DNA of 64,000 nt, taken from contig CALWNQ010000006.1 in NCBI GenBank assembly GCA_944382875.1, positions 62,001 to 126,000 of the forward strand. The letters run 5' to 3'. The translations under genes and the position numbers were made by a program. A model generated the notes under the pieces. The model did no database searches. It had not been told where the DNA came from and saw nothing but the letters and a program-made list of their open reading frames with translations. Positions 35,407 through 44,031 of the stretch are shown piece by piece. Origin of the DNA: an uncultured Clostridia bacterium. GTDB taxonomy: Bacteria > Bacillota > Clostridia > Oscillospirales > Ruminococcaceae. Each line of letters opens with the position of its first letter. The first letter of the stretch is position 1.

Positions 35407-36294
35407 TTATTCCATTTCCATTCCGTGAACTGCCACACAAAGCGCTGCCATATCTCCCAGGCTTTCACCCAGCGCCGCCGGTACAATCCGGACATGCGCC
35501 GCACTCTGCGGGAGCGCTTCCCGCCGCAGCGTTTCCAAGACAACCGGCTCCAAAAGCGCCTGCTGCCGCACATAGATGCTGCCGATGACGATCACATCCG
35601 GGTTTAAGAGGTCAACCAACACCGCCAGCCCCTTTCCCAGATTGTCTCCTACCTCTTTGAAAACCCGGATCGCTTCCGCATCACCGCAGGCTGCCTTTTT
35701 GCCAAGTTCTTCGGCTGTGCCCAGTCCATACTGCGCAATCCCGCCGCCGCTGCAATAGCCTTCCAGCGAACCAGCTTTGCCGTATCCGACATGGCCGCCT
35801 TCTTGGATCCGCATATGCCCAATTTCTCCAGCCATATTGCAGCCGCCGGTATATAATCTTCCGTTTAAGATCAGTCCGGCACCCAAGCCAGTCCCAAAGG
35901 TTAAGAAAATAAGATTCTCCGCGCCTTTTCCCGCACCGCATTTCCATTCCGCCACCGCACAGGCGTCCGCATCATTTTGAAGAAAAGCTGGGAGTCCAAA
36001 CCTCTCCCGCAGCATCGCTGTAATGGGCACCGCATCCCAACCGGGCAAGTTGGGCGGGGACAAAATCACACCACGCCGTCCGTCCAACGGTCCGCCGCAG
36101 CTCACACCAATGGCAGCTGTATCCGGATATTTCTGCAAAAGCTGTTCCACTGATGCCATAATCCGCGCAATAGCCTGCTCTTTTCCCAGATCAGTCCGAG
36201 TTGGAAATTTGACTTTCTCCAACACCGCACAGTTTTCATCACCGGCAGTCACTGCGCATTTGGTGCCGCCAATATCAATTCCGATATATCTCAC
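35407..36294 (-). CDS. ROK-family sugar kinase (glucokinase-like)
   Basis: 295 residues when started at GTG 36294 (MRYIGIDIGGTK, the family's usual start); longer in-frame GTG starts at 36306 and 36339 are possible. It has the phosphate-binding DIGGTK, the ROK substrate segment GVSCGGPLDG and a catalytic-base region LQNDADACAVAEW. The Cys-rich zinc site of many ROK proteins (CxCGxxGC) is not apparent: the region reads GHMRIQEGGHVGYG, suggesting a loss of zinc. It phosphorylates glucose or a related sugar. It is the last gene of the DegV operon. Confidence 0.85.
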   Translation of the reverse strand: MRYIGIDIGGTKCAVTAGDENCAVLEKVKFPTRTDLGKEQAIARIMASVEQLLQKYPDTAAIGVSCGGPLDGRRGVILSPPNLPGWDAVPITAMLRERFGLPAFLQNDADACAVAEWKCGAGKGAENLIFLTFGTGLGAGLILNGRLYTGGCNMAGEIGHMRIQEGGHVGYGKAGSLEGYCSGGGIAQYGLGTAEELGKKAACGDAEAIRVFKEVGDNLGKGLAVLVDLLNPDVIVIGSIYVRQQALLEPVVLETLRREALPQSAAHVRIVPAALGESLGDMAALCVAVHGMEME

Positions 36295-36298
36295 CGAT

Positions 36299-38863
36299 TC
36301 ACTCACCCCTCTGTTTAGCAAAAGGACGGATTCCTTCACTGCCCCTCACCTTTATTTGTCCACTTTCCACCAGCTGGATAAACAACGCGCCCAATTCCGG
36401 ATCAAACTGTGTGCCAAGATTGCGCCGGATTTCTTCCAGCGCATCCTTTACACTCATGGCATCCCGATAAGAACGCTTGGATGTCATAGCGTCAAAGGAG
36501 TCCGCAATACAAAGACAGCGTGCCGCAACCGGATTTTGTTCTCCCACAAGTCCTCTGGGATAACCTTTTCCATCCCAGCGCTCATGATGACCAATCGCGG
36601 ATGGAATCACATAATCCAGCGACGGAAGGTACTTAATCATCGCGATTGAACCTTCCACATGCTGTTTCATAATTTCATATTCTTCCGGCGTCAACCGCCC
36701 ATTTTTGGAAAGAATCGCCTCCGGAATCCCGATTTTTCCGATATCGTGAAGAAGTCCCGCCTGCCGGACAATCTCAATATGATCCGCATCTAACGGGATC
36801 GCGGCAGCCAGTGCCGACGCATAGTCTGCTACATTCTGCGAATGTTGAAAAGTATAGTGATCCTTTGCATCGATCGCAGCTGTCAGCGCATAAATCGTTG
36901 CGGCACAATTATTAACCAGCTGGCGTCTTGTTTGACTATTTTCCGCAGGAGTTGTCTCCTGAACCGAAGGGGTATACACCACAATGCGGTTTTTTCCACG
37001 CGATTTCGCGGAAAAAACTGCCATATTTGCATAACTGAGTAACTGATCCACATTGGAAGCACTGAATGGGTATGAACTAATCCCTGCACTAAAAGTCAAA
37101 AACTTTTTCGTCTTTTCCCCGCTGTCCATAATTTCATGATTCAGCCATTCTTTCGCTGTTTCCGCGTAATAAACGGCTGTATCGGCAGTGCAAAACGGAA
37201 AACTGACCGCAAATTCCTTACCGCCGTACCGTGCAACCGTTCCTTTTGCACTAACCAGCGCTTCCAAATAGGCACTGAATTTTTTCAGGATACGGTCCCC
37301 TTCTTCAATGCCGTAAAGCTCGTTGTACAAACTGAAATCATCAAAACTGATAAACAACAGCGTAAGCTCGTGATTGACACAGAGTTCAAATTCTTTCCGA
37401 ATATTCTCCGCAAAATAACTCCGGTTATAGAGGTTTGTCAAGGAGTCATGATGCGCTTTGTTTTGAATGGCGCGATAAAGAGTCGCATTTTTAAGCGCCA
37501 TTGACAATACTGCTGCACCGGACTGCAAAAAGGAAATTTCGCTGAATTTTAGACCGCACTTTTTACCGGAAGACTCGATATCACAAAAAACCGTAATGCC
37601 GGTCAGTTCCTCATCGCAGAGAATCGGGAGGAAGAAGCTGGCTTTCATTTCAGTAAAGCGCTGCTTTTCACTTTCCCACATGGAACGATACGTTCTAGTG
37701 CGCTGAAATTCGGAATACGATAAGGACTTCCCGTTTTGCTGTAAAAACCGAACCAGCGGATTATCCAATGCGATCCGATCAGAAAGCGCAAGAGAGGCAT
37801 TGGTACAGCCAGCTGCGCGGTATTCTCCCGTTTCCTTATCCAAAAGAAAAATGCGCGCTGTTTTAGTGGGCAGTGTTTCCTGTAAAAAATCCTGATACAA
37901 TTGCAAAACTTCATCCAAAGCTAAGGTTTTGTTAACAGCTGAGCTGAACTCCCGCAAACGGTCTTCCTTATTCTCCTGGCTCTTGACAAACAGATTGTTC
38001 ATTAGCATCCGCACAACTTTATAAAGGATCACTGTTACAATAGAAAATGACAATGCGGCAGCTTCCACGATATATTCTGACTGTTCTGCAAAATAGCGAA
38101 TAAACAAAGACTCAAAATTATTATAATATATTTTAAATATTAAGGTGGAAAACAATACCGCAACCAGGTAACTGGTTCCATTAGAGGCAAAATTCCGCAG
38201 CTGAACCAGACGTTTATTGTACAATGCAAAATACAAGCAGATTGCATTCACACCGCATACAAAAGTATCGATTGGCAGAGAAACCATCTGCGGCAGTGCA
38301 GCGGCAACTGTACCGACAAACATCACGCCCACACCGATCATTAATGGACGAAGGCTTGAAAAAGATACCTGGCCTTCCTTTACTCCCTGATATGCCAGTT
38401 TCCATGCCCCGATAATCGTTACGACCGCCAACAGGACCGGAATCATGAGCAATGGGGAAATCCCATACACAAATTTCCGTTCGCCGTTTTCAAATACAAC
38501 CTCCGGCTCTGTGATAAACACATTAAAAAAGTTCATCACCGTAATCGGAATCCACAGAACAAACAGGGCGAGCCGGATAAAAGAGCCGCGCGCCTCCACA
38601 AAACAATACAGAAAATTGTAAAGAAGAACCGGAACCAGAAAAATTCCAGTTATCGAAACCTGATACCAGAAATGCTGTCCGGGAGCCAGCATCATCCGCA
38701 TGAACAAAGAACCGCAGCACCAGATGGTAAAGCTGCCAAGCATCGCCATAAACGCATAGATCAATCGGTTCTTTTTGGCGCTGAGCACTGTAACAAACAA
38801 AAAAGCGTTGCAAAGGAGTGAAATCAGCGGTACAATCAAAAACAACCGTTCATTCAGCGTCAC
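36299..38863 (-). CDS. 7TM-GAF-GGDEF-HD-GYP cyclic-di-GMP signalling protein
   Basis: 854 residues. An N-terminal membrane domain of about seven to eight helices (1-300), a GAF-like domain (about 310-450), a GGDEF-like domain (about 460-630) and an HD-GYP domain (about 660-845). The HD-GYP motifs are intact (LLHDIGKIGIP; HHERWDGKGYP), so c-di-GMP phosphodiesterase activity is likely. The cyclase signature reads GGKEF instead of GGDEF, so that domain is probably a regulatory, non-synthesising one. It starts at GTG 38863, spaced from AAAGGGGG, overlapping the GH3 gene end. Confidence 0.9.
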   Translation of the reverse strand: MTLNERLFLIVPLISLLCNAFLFVTVLSAKKNRLIYAFMAMLGSFTIWCCGSLFMRMMLAPGQHFWYQVSITGIFLVPVLLYNFLYCFVEARGSFIRLALFVLWIPITVMNFFNVFITEPEVVFENGERKFVYGISPLLMIPVLLAVVTIIGAWKLAYQGVKEGQVSFSSLRPLMIGVGVMFVGTVAAALPQMVSLPIDTFVCGVNAICLYFALYNKRLVQLRNFASNGTSYLVAVLFSTLIFKIYYNNFESLFIRYFAEQSEYIVEAAALSFSIVTVILYKVVRMLMNNLFVKSQENKEDRLREFSSAVNKTLALDEVLQLYQDFLQETLPTKTARIFLLDKETGEYRAAGCTNASLALSDRIALDNPLVRFLQQNGKSLSYSEFQRTRTYRSMWESEKQRFTEMKASFFLPILCDEELTGITVFCDIESSGKKCGLKFSEISFLQSGAAVLSMALKNATLYRAIQNKAHHDSLTNLYNRSYFAENIRKEFELCVNHELTLLFISFDDFSLYNELYGIEEGDRILKKFSAYLEALVSAKGTVARYGGKEFAVSFPFCTADTAVYYAETAKEWLNHEIMDSGEKTKKFLTFSAGISSYPFSASNVDQLLSYANMAVFSAKSRGKNRIVVYTPSVQETTPAENSQTRRQLVNNCAATIYALTAAIDAKDHYTFQHSQNVADYASALAAAIPLDADHIEIVRQAGLLHDIGKIGIPEAILSKNGRLTPEEYEIMKQHVEGSIAMIKYLPSLDYVIPSAIGHHERWDGKGYPRGLVGEQNPVAARCLCIADSFDAMTSKRSYRDAMSVKDALEEIRRNLGTQFDPELGALFIQLVESGQIKVRGSEGIRPFAKQRGE

Positions 38864-40481
38864 AAAGCGGCCCCCTTTCCCGTAATCTGAGCAGATCCAA
38901 CACCATTTCCTGCGGCGCGCCTACCCGAATCATTTTCCGACCGATACTCTGTTCATACTGCCGAATCGTTCCGGACGGCAGCATGGTAACCTGAAGCGGA
39001 TCAATCCCAAGCAGCCGCTTCAAATCATTGTAGTCCCCGTCATAAAAACGGAAATAAATGGAAAAATGTTCCTGTAATATTTTCTGGCTGAGCACCGGAC
39101 TCTGTTTGGCGTCTGGCTGTAATTCCACATAGATATGAACATAAGAATGCCCTGTTTCATCGTATTCCTTTACAGCAAACCATTCCGCTACCGGAAGCGA
39201 GGAAATTTCAATAATTTTCAGGATTTCCCGCTCGGTAATACGGGTAAAGCCCGCGATATCAATCACGGTAGGAATCCGATCGACATATTCAAACTGCGGA
39301 AGATCAAGATTATCCTGTGGATTTTTTAATCGCAGGCAACGGTACACATCTCCAACTCTGTACCGCATAAATGCGCCGCCTTTGAGGACTGTTATCACCA
39401 GCTCGTATTTCTGGCCAGCCACCAGCTCATTCATCAAATAGGTTGGCGGTTGATAAGAAGGATTCTGTAAACTTTTGAGCATTTCCTGCTCCGGAATAAA
39501 CTCATAAAAGCAGGCGTCTGGGAAAAAGACCAATCCGTTTTTGCTCCAGGTTTCTGTTCCCATACAGGAAGGCTCGGTACCACCCGCAATTTCCATTGGA
39601 CGAATCCCCCAAGCATTCGTCAGCTCATCCCGATACAGATTGGTATCCGTTCCCACGCAGACAAACCCATCCAGTGAAAACAAATCCTTCGGCATCAGCG
39701 GCGTATTGTCCCGTTTGCAGCGGTATGCGGCATGTAATACCCGCCACAGCATCCGGGGGCTCATCCCCAAAATGGAGCGAAGCCCCATTTTCCCTTTATC
39801 TGCGGAGCTGCTAAGCGTATTCAAATTCCTGGTCGTCCCATACAGCACGCTGCTCATCCCGAAAAAGAGATTCATACCGGATTTCATCGCCATCCGGTAT
39901 CCACGGCGAGCTTGCTGACCAAATGAAATTTTGCGTGCTTCCCGCACTGGCGGCAGAAAGCGCAGGGAAATCTCCCCGTCAATCAGCTCCGGAAAAAGCC
40001 CAGTCGCATAGGGCATTGGGGCAAGGCTGTATAAAACCTTCGCATTCGGACGAACCCGGAAACGTCCCCGCCCGGTGCTGGTGGACAAAATCATAGCCCC
40101 AAGGATATTTCGCTTATAGGTCTGCAGCATTGCCTCGGAATAAGGCGCCCATTTGGATGGATAATTACCGCCTTCCCAGGTTGTTTTTAACCAGACTACC
40201 GGTTTAGCCGGCAGCATATCCTCCTTTTTGGTCAGAAGCACATCGGCGTAATCGGTAAAGGAAGTCAGCGGAACCCGACTGCGGAATTCCTCCAAACTCA
40301 CTGGAACATGCCCCTCAAAAAAACGCTGCCCCAAAGCGCAGTCCGCCATCAGATGGATCTGTTCCATCAGGAGCCGCTCCTGTATTCCCATATATTCTTC
40401 CAATGACAAATCCAGAAAGCCGCAATACTCCGCCCATAGATCTGCCGGTGCGGAATGCCGGAGCTTCTCCTCAAAAGTCAT
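38850..40481 (-). CDS. GH3-family acyl-acid-amido synthetase-like protein
   Basis: 543 residues from ATG 40481, which overlaps the previous stop (ATGA) and has AAAGGAAG upstream. Recognisable GH3 segments: a Ser/Thr-rich phosphate loop region LKTTWEGGNYPSKWAPYS, EIAGGTEPSCMGTETW in the adenylation core, and a C-terminal RYRVGDVYRC. GH3 proteins adenylate a carboxylic acid and transfer it to an amino acid; plant members act on jasmonate or auxin, bacterial ones are mostly uncharacterised. Neighbours encode a fatty-acid-binding DegV protein and an ICMT-like methyltransferase, which hints at a fatty-acyl substrate. Confidence 0.85.
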   Translation of the reverse strand: MTFEEKLRHSAPADLWAEYCGFLDLSLEEYMGIQERLLMEQIHLMADCALGQRFFEGHVPVSLEEFRSRVPLTSFTDYADVLLTKKEDMLPAKPVVWLKTTWEGGNYPSKWAPYSEAMLQTYKRNILGAMILSTSTGRGRFRVRPNAKVLYSLAPMPYATGLFPELIDGEISLRFLPPVREARKISFGQQARRGYRMAMKSGMNLFFGMSSVLYGTTRNLNTLSSSADKGKMGLRSILGMSPRMLWRVLHAAYRCKRDNTPLMPKDLFSLDGFVCVGTDTNLYRDELTNAWGIRPMEIAGGTEPSCMGTETWSKNGLVFFPDACFYEFIPEQEMLKSLQNPSYQPPTYLMNELVAGQKYELVITVLKGGAFMRYRVGDVYRCLRLKNPQDNLDLPQFEYVDRIPTVIDIAGFTRITEREILKIIEISSLPVAEWFAVKEYDETGHSYVHIYVELQPDAKQSPVLSQKILQEHFSIYFRFYDGDYNDLKRLLGIDPLQVTMLPSGTIRQYEQSIGRKMIRVGAPQEMVLDLLRLRERGPLCDAE

Positions 40482-41080
40482 AACCAGCTTCCTTTCTGTC
40501 CATCCTTTTTTTTCCAAATACTTTCCCAGCAACGGCGCAAACTCTGCCTGTTTGGCAAAAGAAACGGCGTTGTCCGTTGATAATCCGTATACCGGCTGAT
40601 TGTCCGCGGAAAAATCAGCCGGTCCTGCCACCAGACATATAAAACATCCAGCAGGGTAAGCCAGATTCCCGCCGCAAGCAGCCCAAACCCGCCAACAGAT
40701 AGCCACAAAAACAAGCAGCTAAGCCCAAACCACAAAACACCCGGATGCCTGCAAAGGGCATACACTCCAGTATTGGCGAGCGGCTGTTTTCCTGTTTCAC
40801 AGAAGCCGCTGTTCTTCCCCAAAAAGGGTGCAATCAGCACTGTATAAAGCAGCAGAACCACCCAAATCACACAAATCGTGGCACATATCATGCGAAACGG
40901 CTCGTTTCTCCATTGATTGAGTGAAATTCCCGGGAGCGATAGCCACAACGCGGCAACCAACCCCCCACAGCCTGAATAAAACCAGATGCTGCCGCCCCGT
41001 TTTTTCCATATTGCTGTCCACCAGTCAGACAGCATCATCAGCAGATATGCAGCAGTTCCCAACCCCAGTGCCCAGATCAT
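40478..41080 (-). CDS. Integral membrane methyltransferase, ICMT/PEMT-like
   Basis: 200 residues from ATG 41080, overlapping the DegV stop by four bases. Five or so hydrophobic segments. Near the C-terminus ALCRHPGVLWF and RYTDYQRTTPFLLP resemble the RHP...Y/E and Y..Y....P..LP motifs of isoprenylcysteine carboxyl methyltransferase-like and phospholipid methyltransferase families, which bind SAM in the membrane. The substrate is unknown; the coupling to DegV and GH3 suggests a lipid-like carboxylate. The similarity is motif-level only. Confidence 0.65.
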   Translation of the reverse strand: MIWALGLGTAAYLLMMLSDWWTAIWKKRGGSIWFYSGCGGLVAALWLSLPGISLNQWRNEPFRMICATICVIWVVLLLYTVLIAPFLGKNSGFCETGKQPLANTGVYALCRHPGVLWFGLSCLFLWLSVGGFGLLAAGIWLTLLDVLYVWWQDRLIFPRTISRYTDYQRTTPFLLPNRQSLRRCWESIWKKKDGQKGSWL

Positions 41081-41928
41081 TCTTCCAAAAAGGCTGTCCC
41101 AACACAGCCTTCCCCCGTATAAATCCCAATTACCGCGCCAACCCATTCAATCCGGATTTTTGCAGTTGGATTACGCTCCAGAATTTTTCCCTTTACATAC
41201 TCCGCCAGTTCAGGACGATCGGCATGAAAAATAAAAATCTCCCCGCCTTTTTTAGCCCGATTGCAGCAATACTCAATCACTTTTTGAAGCGCTGTTTGAA
41301 AACCGCGTACAATCCCAATATCCCGCACCAATCCGTCTCGGAACATTAAGATGGGTTTTACATTCAGCAAATCGGCAGCCAAAACCCGGATTGCTCCAAC
41401 ACGGCCCCCTTTTCTAGCATTCTGCAGCGACTCCATCACAAAATAAACGCCTACTTTGTTTTTTTTCTCGTCCAGCATGGCAACAATTTCCGCAGTAGAG
41501 GCGCCGGCTTTTGCCATTCGCGCAGCCTCCACAACCAAAACGGCTAATCCATACGAAACCTGAAGCGAGTCATATACCGTGATATTTCCGCTCCACCCCT
41601 GTTCTCGCATCAGTTTGGCAGCGGTACAGGCGGTGTTAAAGGAGCCAGACATTTTGCTAGTTAAGCATATACATAAAATTTCCTCATCAGATTCTATTGA
41701 AGAAAAGGCTTCGGTATATTGTGCAATATTGGGGTGAGAAGTTGTCGGTAGCTTTTCTGCTTTGGAAAGTTTCCGGTATAAAGTTGGAGGATCAATCTCA
41801 ATATTGTTGAGATACTGCTCTTCTGGTCCAAAAGCGATTACATCGGGAATTATGGAAATTCCCTCTTCCGCAGCAAACTGCGGAGAAATATCTGAAACTG
41901 AATTGGTAAAAATACGAACTTTACTCAT
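41077..41928 (-). CDS. DegV-family fatty-acid-binding protein
   Basis: 283 residues. MSKVRIFTNSVSDISPQFAAEEGISIIPDVI at the N-terminus and the SKMSGSFNTACTAA segment are DegV signatures; KNARKGGRVGA-like sequence (LQNARKGGRVGAIR) follows. These proteins bind one fatty acid, and some (FakB) present it to the FakA kinase for phosphorylation. ATG 41928 is chosen by family start and by GTGGGTG upstream. It opens a five-gene operon with an ICMT-like enzyme, GH3, a c-di-GMP protein and ROK kinase. Confidence 0.92.
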   Translation of the reverse strand: MSKVRIFTNSVSDISPQFAAEEGISIIPDVIAFGPEEQYLNNIEIDPPTLYRKLSKAEKLPTTSHPNIAQYTEAFSSIESDEEILCICLTSKMSGSFNTACTAAKLMREQGWSGNITVYDSLQVSYGLAVLVVEAARMAKAGASTAEIVAMLDEKKNKVGVYFVMESLQNARKGGRVGAIRVLAADLLNVKPILMFRDGLVRDIGIVRGFQTALQKVIEYCCNRAKKGGEIFIFHADRPELAEYVKGKILERNPTAKIRIEWVGAVIGIYTGEGCVGTAFLEE

Positions 41929-41976
41929 TTTTTCACCCACATTCCGCCAATTTTCGACATATATAATTACTTTTCT

Positions 41977-41985
41977 ATTATATCA
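41977..41985 (-). promoter_or_regulatory. Extended -10 promoter of the DegV operon
   Basis: TGATATAAT on the minus strand, about 50 bases before the DegV start. No good -35 box is visible at the normal distance. Confidence 0.5.
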
Positions 41986-42013
41986 CAATTATATATTAAA
42001 AGCTACTTTTTCA

Positions 42014-42043
42014 TTGATAATTAAATAAATTTTGTCATATAAA
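42014..42043 (+). promoter_or_regulatory. Possible promoter of the collagen-like gene
   Basis: TTGATA and TATAAA separated by 18 bases in an AT-rich region. Confidence 0.4.
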
Positions 42044-42131
42044 TTCAGTTGCTATTTTCTGCCTATCAACTTTCCATGAATTACTACATATTATGAAACA
42101 CATATTGGAAAAGTTTCATGGAGGTATCCTT

Positions 42132-42860
42132 ATGGTTTTTACTGAGTTTTTGATACCGCATTTATGCAGAAGCGGTTTATATCCGCCAACATCCTCCTGT
42201 TGTTGTACAGGAGCTCAGGGAGAACCTGGCATTCCAGGCAAAGCAGCAACCATTCAAATTGGATCAGTAGAGACAGGCGCTCCCGGTACAATGGCTTCTG
42301 TCGTCAATGTTGGAACAGAAACCAATGCAATCCTTGATTTTGTGATTCCCCAAGGAGAGCCAGGGCAACAGGGTGAGCAGGGCGTTCAAGGGGAACAAGG
42401 TGCCCAAGGAGAACAAGGACCCCAGGGAGAACAAGGGCAATCTGCTATATCAGATATTGTATGGGTAACCAACAGCGGAGTCACTCTCCCCTCACAATCT
42501 GTACTCCCTTTTACAAAAGAATATCAATCTCCATCCAGCACCATCCAGGTAAATTCCGACAACATTGTGCTTCCGGCAGGCGTGTATTTGGCAGCGTATA
42601 CCGTTAATGCTGAGTCCGGCGGAAGCGGAACCGGGGATAATGCGGTTTTTACCACACTTTCAGGAAATATTAACGGCGATATTCTTCCCGCATCACAGTC
42701 AATTGCCCTGCAGCCTCGAGGGGACATATCCTCTTTATCCGCTGTTTTTTTAATTTTAGCAAATCAAGAAACCACCTTACAAATAGAAAACTATACTTTT
42801 CAATCTTATGCGACAAATTACAGCAACTTTAGTATGGTAATTCTCAAACTTGCATCCTGA
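42132..42860 (+). CDS. Collagen-like protein with BclA-type C-terminal domain
   Basis: 242 residues from ATG 42132, with GGAGG seven bases upstream. After a short Cys-rich segment (SSCCCTGAQG), Gly-X-Y triplets begin (GEPGIPG), pause for a 35-residue insert, and continue in a run of about nine (GEPGQQGEQGVQG and following, about residues 76-106). The C-terminal 130 residues form a beta-rich domain similar to the jelly-roll trimerisation domain of exosporium BclA. Such proteins coat spores or cells as trimers. The organism has sporulation genes nearby, so a spore-surface protein is reasonable. There is no signal peptide. Confidence 0.8.
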   Translation: MVFTEFLIPHLCRSGLYPPTSSCCCTGAQGEPGIPGKAATIQIGSVETGAPGTMASVVNVGTETNAILDFVIPQGEPGQQGEQGVQGEQGAQGEQGPQGEQGQSAISDIVWVTNSGVTLPSQSVLPFTKEYQSPSSTIQVNSDNIVLPAGVYLAAYTVNAESGGSGTGDNAVFTTLSGNINGDILPASQSIALQPRGDISSLSAVFLILANQETTLQIENYTFQSYATNYSNFSMVILKLAS

Positions 42861-42906
42861 TTCTTTCCTTTATAATGGATTTTTATTACAAAATTTGCAG
42901 AGGTGT

Positions 42907-43061
42907 ACGCCTAATTTTGTGAGTGCACGCCTTTGCTGCGGGTCTTAGCCGCTTAACAAACAGAACCCCCCAAATTGCATCACACTGTCAGCGCAGGCGT
43001 AAAACAAAAAAGCGCACCCACAAACGTGAGTGCGCGTCTTTGCTGCGGCTCTAAGCCGTTA
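42907..43061 (+). repeat. Two diverged copies of the region behind tRNA-Leu
   Basis: The sequence around 42919-42957 (GTGAGTGCACGCCTTTGCTGCGGG and onward) recurs at 43026-43061 with a few differences, where it is the terminator and spacer of tRNA-Leu. The first copy has no tRNA attached. The 100 bases between include no gene. Confidence 0.75.
43004..43035 (-). terminator. Terminator of tRNA-Leu
   Basis: GCGCACTCAC paired with GTGGGTGCGC (one wobble) and a T-run on the minus strand. Confidence 0.8.
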
Positions 43062-43148
43062 TGGTGCGGATAGCAGGACTTGAACCTGTATGACCGTGAA
43101 GTCACTAGAACCTGAATCTAGCGCGTCTGCCAATTCCGCCATATCCGC
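43062..43148 (-). tRNA. tRNA-Leu (CAG)
   Basis: 87 bases with encoded CCA. Acceptor arms GCGGATA and TATCCGC pair fully. The anticodon loop TTCAGGT between CTAGA and TCTAG gives CAG. A long variable arm and a T-arm with GGTTCAAGTCC are present, as expected for a class II leucine tRNA. Confidence 0.95.
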
Positions 43149-43164
43149 ATAAATATAAAATAAA

Positions 43165-43201
43165 TGAAAGAAAGCCCCGACTTTTCTATTCAGTCGAGGC
43201 T
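43165..43201 (-). terminator. Terminator of tRNA-Pro
   Basis: AGCCTCGACT paired with AGTCGGGGCT around a nine-base loop, followed by TTCTTTC on the minus strand, in the space between the two tRNAs. Confidence 0.7.
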
Positions 43202-43207
43202 CTCGAC

Positions 43208-43283
43208 TGGTCTGAGTGACTGGATTTGAACCAGCGGCCTCTACCACCCCAAGGTAGCGCGCTACCATCTGCGCCACACCCAG
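43208..43283 (-). tRNA. tRNA-Pro (GGG)
   Basis: 76 bases including encoded CCA. Acceptor CTGGGTG pairs with CACTCAG (one G-U). The anticodon loop TTGGGGT between CTACC and GGTAG gives GGG. T-arm GCTGG/CCAGT has loop TTCAAAT. Confidence 0.95.
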
Positions 43284-43294
43284 ACGACTTGATT

Positions 43295-43323
43295 ATTATA
43301 GCACAGCGAAAAAGAAAAATCAA
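43295..43323 (-). promoter_or_regulatory. Promoter of tRNA-Pro
   Basis: TTGATT (43323-43318), 17 bases, TATAAT (43300-43295) just upstream of the tRNA. Confidence 0.8.
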
Positions 43324-43391
43324 GCCTTTTTTTCATTTTTCTGGTATTTTTTAATAAGCTTCATCACGAGCAAATTCACATAGCAAATATG

Positions 43392-43898
43392 CTAATTCTT
43401 TTCTACTTCCATCGGAAGTGCAAATCCAGTATGTTCCGGATCCCCGCTCTCAACAGCTTCTGTCATTAAACGGATCATCTCGAGTACACTGCGGAATTGC
43501 TGGGTAACACCTTTGTCCACCCAAGTAATATTCCCCTGCCAGGTTGCATGCTGGCGGAACTGAACATGCACCACAAACGAAGCTTTTTCTTTTGTGTTTT
43601 CGAGCTCTGGCGGCATCATATTCATAATTCTTCCTCCTGCATTTAATTGAGCTGTATATTTTTTCCGATTTCTGGCGGTTGGACGAAAAGTACGATAAAG
43701 CTGAGAAGCCTGTGGAAATGATAAAGCATCGTAGAAACGCTCCATTATTCCCGCCATCTCAATTACATCACGGAAATAAGAAACCTCACCATAAAAATTA
43801 TTAATGATAGAACCTACAAGCACTTGATTCTTATATTCATAAATCTTAATTTGAACCGGTATAGCTGCACTGGTTACGAATACAACATCCTTGTTCAT
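43392..43898 (-). CDS. Conserved-looking protein of unknown function
   Basis: 168 residues from ATG 43898 with GGTGG upstream. An N-terminal beta-rich part (VFVTSAAIPVQIKIYEYKNQVLVGSI) and a C-terminal part with HATWQGNITWVDKGVTQQFRSVLEMIRLM, a pattern I have the impression of seeing in small Clostridia proteins without assigned function. No membrane segment or catalytic motif. It is separated from YitT by about 130 bases. Confidence 0.65.
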   Translation of the reverse strand: MNKDVVFVTSAAIPVQIKIYEYKNQVLVGSIINNFYGEVSYFRDVIEMAGIMERFYDALSFPQASQLYRTFRPTARNRKKYTAQLNAGGRIMNMMPPELENTKEKASFVVHVQFRQHATWQGNITWVDKGVTQQFRSVLEMIRLMTEAVESGDPEHTGFALPMEVEKN

Positions 43899-44031
43899 CC
43901 TACCACCAACTTTCCATTTACCTACTATCATTATATCCAACAACAGTCACACACCGGTCACAAAACAAGTATTTTTTCGGAAAACATAATTATTTCTCAT
44001 GTTTGACTGCACATTTCGCCGAAAAATTTTC

